Assembly: GCA_022784065.1 (NCBI GenBank)
Contig: JALFUO010000087.1
Coordinates: 1 to 35,369, forward strand
Source: Bacteroidales bacterium
Lineage (GTDB): Bacteria; Bacteroidota; Bacteroidia; Bacteroidales; Bacteroidaceae
DNA: 35,369 bases
Direction of reading: 5' to 3'
The position numbers and the translations under genes are program-made. The notes beneath the pieces were generated by a model. The model worked only from the letters and a program-made list of their open reading frames with translations, was not told the origin of the DNA and searched no databases. Of the stretch, positions 30,552-35,369 are shown in pieces. Within the stretch, counting starts at the first letter, position 1. Every line of letters starts with the position of its first letter.

Positions 30552-31553
30552 TTATGCCTTGGGGCTGAAAGTTTCTTCCACGCCGCGCCTAAGGTCGTAG
30601 GCGGGCTTATAGCCCAGTTCTTCGACGGCGGGCGTGATGTCGCAGCGCCAGTTGCGCTGCTTCATGATGCGGTATTTGTCGGAGTTGAGCGTGGAGAGCG
30701 TGCCGCGCCGCGCCGCTATCCATTCCGCCGCGCGGCTTACGAGCCAAAGCACGCAGAGCGGGGCGGTGACGTGGAGCACGAAGCGAATGCCGAGCCGCTT
30801 CTGAATGAGCCGGGAGAAGTCGCGGCTGGAATATTCCTTGCCGTCTGTGAGGAAATAGGTTTTGCCAGATGTGCCTCTCGTGAGGGCGAGGAAGGCGGCA
30901 GCCACGAGGTCTTTCACATAGATAAAGGTAAGCACCTGCGGCTTGAAACCTACGGAGAAGTCCACGTGGCGGCGTATGCTGTCGGCCATCATGGCGTAGT
31001 CCTTCTCGCGCGGGCCGTAAACGCCCGTGGGGCGCAGCACGATGTAGTCCAGTCCGCCAATCTGCGCGAGCCTCTGCTCGGCCTCGAGTTTTGAACGCCC
31101 GTAGGCGGTGTTGGGCTGCGGCACGTCGTCGTCGCAGATGGGGCGTCCGCTGTCTTCGCAAAGCGGGCCGCACACGCTGAGGCTGCTGATAAATACGAAG
31201 CGGCCGGTGAGTGCGCCGGCGGCAAGGAGCGACTGCGCAAACAGCGCGGTGCCCTCAGTGTTGATTTTGAAGAAATCGGCCTCGCGGCGGCATTTAGTAG
31301 CGCCGGCGGCGTGGATAACGCAATGCCACGCCCCGTGCGCCGCCACGTGCGCGGCGAGTGCCTGCATCATCTTCTCTTCCGAACTGAAATCAAGTTCTAT
31401 GAAGCGAATGCGCGGGTCGGCGAGATAGCGGCGGCTGCTCGACGGGCGCACGGCCGCCCACACGTCCATACCCTCTGCCAAGGCGCGCTCCACAAGGAAA
31501 CTGCCGATAAAGCCGCTGGCGCCGGTGATGAGTATCTTGCTGATAGGTTGCAT
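30552..31553 (-). CDS. NAD(P)-dependent epimerase/dehydratase
   Basis: The 333-residue extended short-chain dehydrogenase has the N-terminal dinucleotide motif KILITGASGFIGSFLVERAL (GxxGxxG) and the catalytic AYGRSKLEAEQ (YxxxK). The upstream Ser is in FVFISSLSVCGP. It most resembles the group acting on nucleotide-sugar or sterol-like substrates, but the sequence does not decide the substrate. It lies between the LTA-synthase-like gene (11 bases upstream) and PAP2 (about 46 bases downstream), all on the same strand, so a role in modifying envelope glycans or lipids is a fair inference. Confidence 0.92.
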   Translation of the reverse strand: MQPISKILITGASGFIGSFLVERALAEGMDVWAAVRPSSSRRYLADPRIRFIELDFSSEEKMMQALAAHVAAHGAWHCVIHAAGATKCRREADFFKINTEGTALFAQSLLAAGALTGRFVFISSLSVCGPLCEDSGRPICDDDVPQPNTAYGRSKLEAEQRLAQIGGLDYIVLRPTGVYGPREKDYAMMADSIRRHVDFSVGFKPQVLTFIYVKDLVAAAFLALTRGTSGKTYFLTDGKEYSSRDFSRLIQKRLGIRFVLHVTAPLCVLWLVSRAAEWIAARRGTLSTLNSDKYRIMKQRNWRCDITPAVEELGYKPAYDLRRGVEETFSPKA

Positions 31554-31563
31554 CGCTGATTAT

Positions 31564-33408
31564 TTATTTATTCAATCGTCCCACCTCGTCGTACGCCGTC
31601 TGCCAATAAGCCTTGGCGGCGTCCTGTCGGGCGGCGGAAGGTTCGGGCTTATCCCAAATCACGCGCTCGGAAGCCAGATGCCACACGGTGCAGCCTGCGG
31701 AGTCTACGCACGCGATGCCCTCGCTCCACGAATGGAAGGCCGTGGGGCGCGTGTAGGACGGGGCGAGCACGTTGCGGCTGAACAGGAAATCGGCATGCGG
31801 GAGGCGCAGTTGCGCAAGGAGCGTGGCGGCGAGGTCGGACTGGTTGCACACCATGTCGTAACGCTGCGACTTGACCAATGCGCCGCCTGCCCAGATGAGG
31901 GGAATGTGATAGCGTCGGGGGTCGGGCGGCGTGATGTCTTCCGGATAGCCGATGCCGTGGTCGGGCAGAAGCACCAAGAGCGTGTTGCTCCATTCGGGCG
32001 TGCCCCGCAGCCGTTGCACGAAGCGGCCGATGCAATCGTCAAGGTAGGCCATGGCATTGGTGTGCTTATTGTCGGGGAATTTCTCAAAGGGCACTTCCCA
32101 AGGTTCGTGGCTCGCCAGCGTGAGGCACACCGTAAACTTCGGTTTGCCGTCGGGCGCAGGCGCGGCGAAGCGGTTGAAGAGCGTGTCGAGCACAATGGCA
32201 TCAGTCACGCCCCAGGCGTGCGTGCGGCGCACTTCGAGCGGGAAATGCGTGTCGCCCAGAATCGTTTCGAAGCCCGTTGTGCTCAGGTAGCCTTTCATCT
32301 TCGTGAAATTGATGTCGCCTCCGTAGAGAAACTCCGTGGCGTAGCCCGCGCGGGCGAGCGATGCGGCGATGGAGGGCAGGCGGCGGCAGAGGCGCGGCTG
32401 CTTCATCACGCTGAAATCGGGAAAAGAGGGATAGCCGCTCAGGGTGCATAGGGTGCCGCGGTCGGTGCGGAAGGAATTGGCATAGCACTGCGTAAACAGC
32501 ACGCCCTCGTTTGCCAAAGCGTTGAGGCAGGGCGTAACGCCTGGCTCGCCGCCGAGACTTTCGACAAACGTTGCGCCGCAGCCTTCCATCAATATCATCA
32601 CAATATTGGGGCGGCGGGTCGTGAGCAAACTGTCCGTGCCGTCATCGCTTCCGCCGAATTGCAAGCCACCAAACAGCCTTGCCCGCTCCTTTTCGTCGAA
32701 AAAGTCGCACTCGGAGGCATAGTCCGTGCCGGCGGAAAGCGTGGAGAGGAGGCTGAAAGCGGGATTGACGGCAGCGTGGTTCAGGAATTGGTCGGTGCTG
32801 TAATACACCATGCCCACGTTGGCCGTGCTCCGCCCCACGCCGCCGCGAATGCCGAGAAAGAGCAGGCCGCCGCAGAGCAGCATAGCGATGGAGGCGGCGA
32901 TGCGCCGCCGTTCGCGCGGCAGGGTTTTCTTCGGACGGAAGTAATCATAGGCCGCCCACAGTGCAGCGACGGCAGTCGCGAATGCCGCCACCACGCCAGC
33001 GGCATATAGCGGGCTGACGCTTTGGAGCGCGCCGCCAGGCTGGCTGATGTAGTTGAACACGGTGCCGTCGAGTTTGAACTCCCAAAAAGAATAGAGCACC
33101 GTGTCGGCCACGAAAATGAGCGCAAGCAGCACGGCAAGCAGCGTGTTGGCTACGCGGTAAAAAACGGTGAGGCATTTGAGCGGAAGATTCGCCCAAATGC
33201 CGATGCACAATAATAAATAATAGGGAATAACGGCATAGCCCGTAGCGGCAACGTCGAGCGGCAGGCCGTGCCACATCACGGCAACAACATCTCCAAACGC
33301 ATAGGGATGCGCCGCGCCGCCGTTGAAAAGCATGAAGAGCGGTTTGGCAGCGATGAATGTCAGTAATAGCAGCAGGAATTGCTGCGCCAGATATCGCAGG
33401 TGGGTCAT
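31564..33408 (-). CDS. LTA synthase-like sulfatase/phosphotransferase
   Basis: The 614-residue protein has five or so N-terminal membrane segments (to about residue 180) and a large extracytoplasmic alkaline-phosphatase-superfamily domain. The domain shows RRPNIVMILMEGCGATF with the metal-binding Glu, RTDRGTLCTLSGYPSFPDFS with the likely nucleophile Thr319, YGGDINFTKMKGYL, and LLVLLPDHGIGYPED with the Asp-His metal pair. Members in Gram-positives polymerise glycerol phosphate; in Gram-negative Bacteroidota they are thought to transfer phospho-groups to periplasmic or surface glycans. The acceptor is not known. The gene is 26 bases downstream of the ABC exporter gene and 11 bases upstream of the epimerase. 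Confidence 0.93.
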   Translation of the reverse strand: MTHLRYLAQQFLLLLLTFIAAKPLFMLFNGGAAHPYAFGDVVAVMWHGLPLDVAATGYAVIPYYLLLCIGIWANLPLKCLTVFYRVANTLLAVLLALIFVADTVLYSFWEFKLDGTVFNYISQPGGALQSVSPLYAAGVVAAFATAVAALWAAYDYFRPKKTLPRERRRIAASIAMLLCGGLLFLGIRGGVGRSTANVGMVYYSTDQFLNHAAVNPAFSLLSTLSAGTDYASECDFFDEKERARLFGGLQFGGSDDGTDSLLTTRRPNIVMILMEGCGATFVESLGGEPGVTPCLNALANEGVLFTQCYANSFRTDRGTLCTLSGYPSFPDFSVMKQPRLCRRLPSIAASLARAGYATEFLYGGDINFTKMKGYLSTTGFETILGDTHFPLEVRRTHAWGVTDAIVLDTLFNRFAAPAPDGKPKFTVCLTLASHEPWEVPFEKFPDNKHTNAMAYLDDCIGRFVQRLRGTPEWSNTLLVLLPDHGIGYPEDITPPDPRRYHIPLIWAGGALVKSQRYDMVCNQSDLAATLLAQLRLPHADFLFSRNVLAPSYTRPTAFHSWSEGIACVDSAGCTVWHLASERVIWDKPEPSAARQDAAKAYWQTAYDEVGRLNK

Positions 33409-33433
33409 ATCCCTATTTTTCTATATCTCGGAT

Positions 33434-35266
33434 TTACAGTTGCTGCATGTCGTGTAGGCGCTTGTAGTAGCCGTTGAGGGCGATGAGGCTCTCGTGCGTG
33501 CCGCGCTCCACGATGCGTCCCTCATAGAGCACGCAGATTTCATCGGCATTTTTAATTGTGGAAAGCCTGTGGGCGATAGCGATGGTGGTGCGTGTTTTCA
33601 TCAGACGTTCGAGGGCCTCTTGCACAAGGCGTTCGCTTTCCGTGTCGAGGGCGGAGGTGGCCTCGTCGAGGATAAGTATTGCCGGATTTTTGAGGATGGC
33701 GCGTGCGATGGAGATGCGCTGTCGCTGGCCGCCGGAAATGCGGCAGCCGCGGTCGCCTATTTTTGTGTCGTACCCCTGCTCGCTTTCCATGATGAAGTCG
33801 TGGGCGTTGGCAATCTTTGCCGCCTCCGCCACTTGCTCCATCGTGGCATTTTCCACGCCGAAGGCAATGTTGTTGAAGAAACTGTCGTTGAAGAGAATGG
33901 CCTCTTGGTTCACGTTGCCGATAAGCGAGCGCAACTCTGAGATATAGAGGTGCTTTACGTTTTTGCCGTCGATGGTGATTTCGCCGTCGGTCACGTCGTG
34001 GTAGCGCGGCAGGAGGTCCACGAGCGTCGATTTGCCGCTGCCGCTCTGTCCCACGAGCGCTACGGTTTGCCCGCGCTTCACGGTGAGGTCCACGCCGTGA
34101 AGCACCTGCGTGTGTCCGTTGTAACTGAACGAAACGTTTTTGAATTCGATTTTATCTTTCAGGCCCTCGATGTGTTCGGGGTGTTCGATTTCCTGAATGG
34201 TGTTGGGCGCTTTCAATATTTTGTTCACGCGCTCCACGGAGGCCATGCCTTTGGGGATGTTGTAAGTGGCTTTGGAGAGGTCTTTGATAGGCTGTATGAT
34301 GCTGTAAAGGATCACCATGTAGAAGATAAACGTCGGCGCGTCGATGGGCGAACTGTCCGAGAAAATCAGCGTGCCGCCATACCAGAGCACCAGCACGATA
34401 AGGGCCGTGCCGAGAAATTCGCTCACGGGGTGGGCCATCGACTGCCGCAGAGCCACGCGGATACAGGCGCTGCGAAATTCCTCAGAACTTTTGCGGAAGC
34501 GATCCGTCATTTTCTTTTCGGCGGTGAAGGCCTTGATAATTCTCATGCCGCCGAGCGTCTCGTCGAGTTGTGCCATCGTTTCGCTCCATTTTCCCTGCGC
34601 TTCGAGCGAGTTCTGTTTGAGCCGCCGTCCCAGCCGTCCCATGCCCCACACCATCAGCGGCATCACGACGATGGTGAACACCGTGAGTTGCCAACTCGTA
34701 TAGAGCAGCACGGCAAAGTAACTGCAAATAAGGATGGGATTTTTCACCAGCATTTCGAGCGAGCCGGTGATAGAGTTTTCGATTTCGCCCACGTCGCCGC
34801 TCATGCGTGCTATGATGTCGCCTTTGCGCTCATCGGAGAAGAAAGAAAGCGGGAGGGAGATGACCTTGTTGTACACGCTCACGCGGATATCGCGCACCAC
34901 GCCGGTGCGCATCGGCACCATAATGCCCACCGAGGCGAAGTAGCAGGACGTTTTGAGGAGCGTGGCGGTGACGAGGAACATGCCGATTAAGAATAGCGTC
35001 AGCGAAGGCCCGTGCTGCTCCATGAGTTGCGTGGTGTACCAATAGAGGTTGTTCACGGCAATGTCCTTGATGCTGCCGCCGGCGTCCCACGGAATGAAGG
35101 CATAGCGTGTCTGGTCGATGCCGAAGAGCAATTGCAGCATGGGAATAATCGCCACAAAAGAAAACACGTTGAGAACGGCCGAAAGGATGTTGAAAAACAA
35201 TGCGCCTATCATATACCACTTGTAGGGGAACAAGTAGTAGCGCATGATGCTGAAAAACTCTCTCAT
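33434..35266 (-). CDS. MsbA-like ABC exporter (fused permease and ATPase)
   Basis: The 610-residue half-transporter has an N-terminal six-helix permease domain (to about residue 330) and a C-terminal ATPase: Walker A GQSGSGKSTLVDLL at about residue 405, signature ISGGQRQRISIARAIL, Walker B ILILDEATSALD and the switch His in IAHRLSTIKNAD. It is of the homodimeric type that exports lipids, lipid A or drugs. The substrate cannot be read from sequence; neighbours that modify lipids and glycans favour an envelope lipid. It is the first gene of the minus-strand block as seen here. Its upstream region is only partly in the window. Confidence 0.95.
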   Translation of the reverse strand: MREFFSIMRYYLFPYKWYMIGALFFNILSAVLNVFSFVAIIPMLQLLFGIDQTRYAFIPWDAGGSIKDIAVNNLYWYTTQLMEQHGPSLTLFLIGMFLVTATLLKTSCYFASVGIMVPMRTGVVRDIRVSVYNKVISLPLSFFSDERKGDIIARMSGDVGEIENSITGSLEMLVKNPILICSYFAVLLYTSWQLTVFTIVVMPLMVWGMGRLGRRLKQNSLEAQGKWSETMAQLDETLGGMRIIKAFTAEKKMTDRFRKSSEEFRSACIRVALRQSMAHPVSEFLGTALIVLVLWYGGTLIFSDSSPIDAPTFIFYMVILYSIIQPIKDLSKATYNIPKGMASVERVNKILKAPNTIQEIEHPEHIEGLKDKIEFKNVSFSYNGHTQVLHGVDLTVKRGQTVALVGQSGSGKSTLVDLLPRYHDVTDGEITIDGKNVKHLYISELRSLIGNVNQEAILFNDSFFNNIAFGVENATMEQVAEAAKIANAHDFIMESEQGYDTKIGDRGCRISGGQRQRISIARAILKNPAILILDEATSALDTESERLVQEALERLMKTRTTIAIAHRLSTIKNADEICVLYEGRIVERGTHESLIALNGYYKRLHDMQQL

Positions 35267-35369
35267 AGATAGTAGTTGACGAGTATTTTGAATTAAGGTC
35301 TCACGAGTAGGGGGAATTTGGTTGCCTCATTGAATTATGCCTTTCGGCGCACTCGGCGGGGGGTTTTTT
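35267..35369. other. Right flank, upstream of the ABC exporter
   Basis: No gene is seen in these bases. They contain GACGAGTA near 35279 and GAGTAGGGGG near 35304, which resemble pieces of the two intergenic repeat families. The last bases are a G run followed by a T run. The promoter of the ABC exporter may be here or beyond the window. Confidence 0.4.

Overview
The window is a chromosomal segment of a GC-rich Bacteroidota genome, most likely order Bacteroidales and plausibly Prevotellaceae. Four things support this. Promoter-like sites match the Bacteroidota sigma consensus (TTTG, then about 19 nt, then TAnnTTTG). Starts lack strong Shine-Dalgarno sequences. A type IX secretion (T9SS) sorting domain is present. 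Several gene neighbourhoods are typical of the group: DUF4271-hemD-rnpA-yidD-tatD-tyrS, ftsX-DUF3098-uppP-truB-queA-folK, and ruvB-ybeY. No rRNA, tRNA, CRISPR array, transposase, integrase or phage gene was recognised.

Layout. Positions 164-4676 (+) carry a DUF4271 membrane protein, uroporphyrinogen-III synthase, RNase P protein, YidD, a short TatD-like hydrolase and tyrosyl-tRNA synthetase. Positions 5070-8882 (+) hold one large secreted GH85 endo-beta-N-acetylglucosaminidase with a LamG domain and a T9SS tail. Positions 8974-11753 (-) hold a polysaccharide flippase translationally coupled to a dGTPase. Positions 11950-15259 (-) hold an outer-membrane DUF5723-like protein and a large lipoprotein behind a near-consensus promoter. 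Positions 15840-20808 (-) hold an envelope/tRNA-modification cluster: a FolK-acetyltransferase fusion, queA, truB, uppP, DUF3098 and ftsX. Positions 20928-25477 (-) hold an M16 peptidase, a second flippase and a SpmA/SpmB-type membrane protein. Positions 25656-27134 (+) hold ruvB-ybeY. Positions 27468-35266 (-) hold a LOG-family protein, an exported C1-family peptidase, a PAP2 phosphatase, an NAD-dependent epimerase, an LTA-synthase-like enzyme and an MsbA-like ABC exporter. The last five lie close together and look like an envelope-lipid or cell-surface set.

The genes are mostly ordinary; the intergenic DNA is not. (1) Between 23861 and 24242 two homologous structured elements of about 170 bp face each other in inverted orientation. 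They share a 20-bp core and conserved flanks, but their closing stems differ in sequence while both remain paired, which looks like compensatory change and suggests an undescribed structured RNA or foldback element. (2) A palindromic element of about 113 bp built from 8-bp units (GTTTACTY-like) occurs three times (4806, 16753, 22206), with solo unit arrays elsewhere, including at both ends of tatD. (3) A GTAGGGGCG palindrome family occurs between genes and once in frame inside the PAP2 gene. (4) Four 21-bp palindromic repeats sit between TGCGCAG motifs near 15.6-15.8 kb.

All calls come from reading the sequence and from recalled family motifs. No database search or folding program was run.
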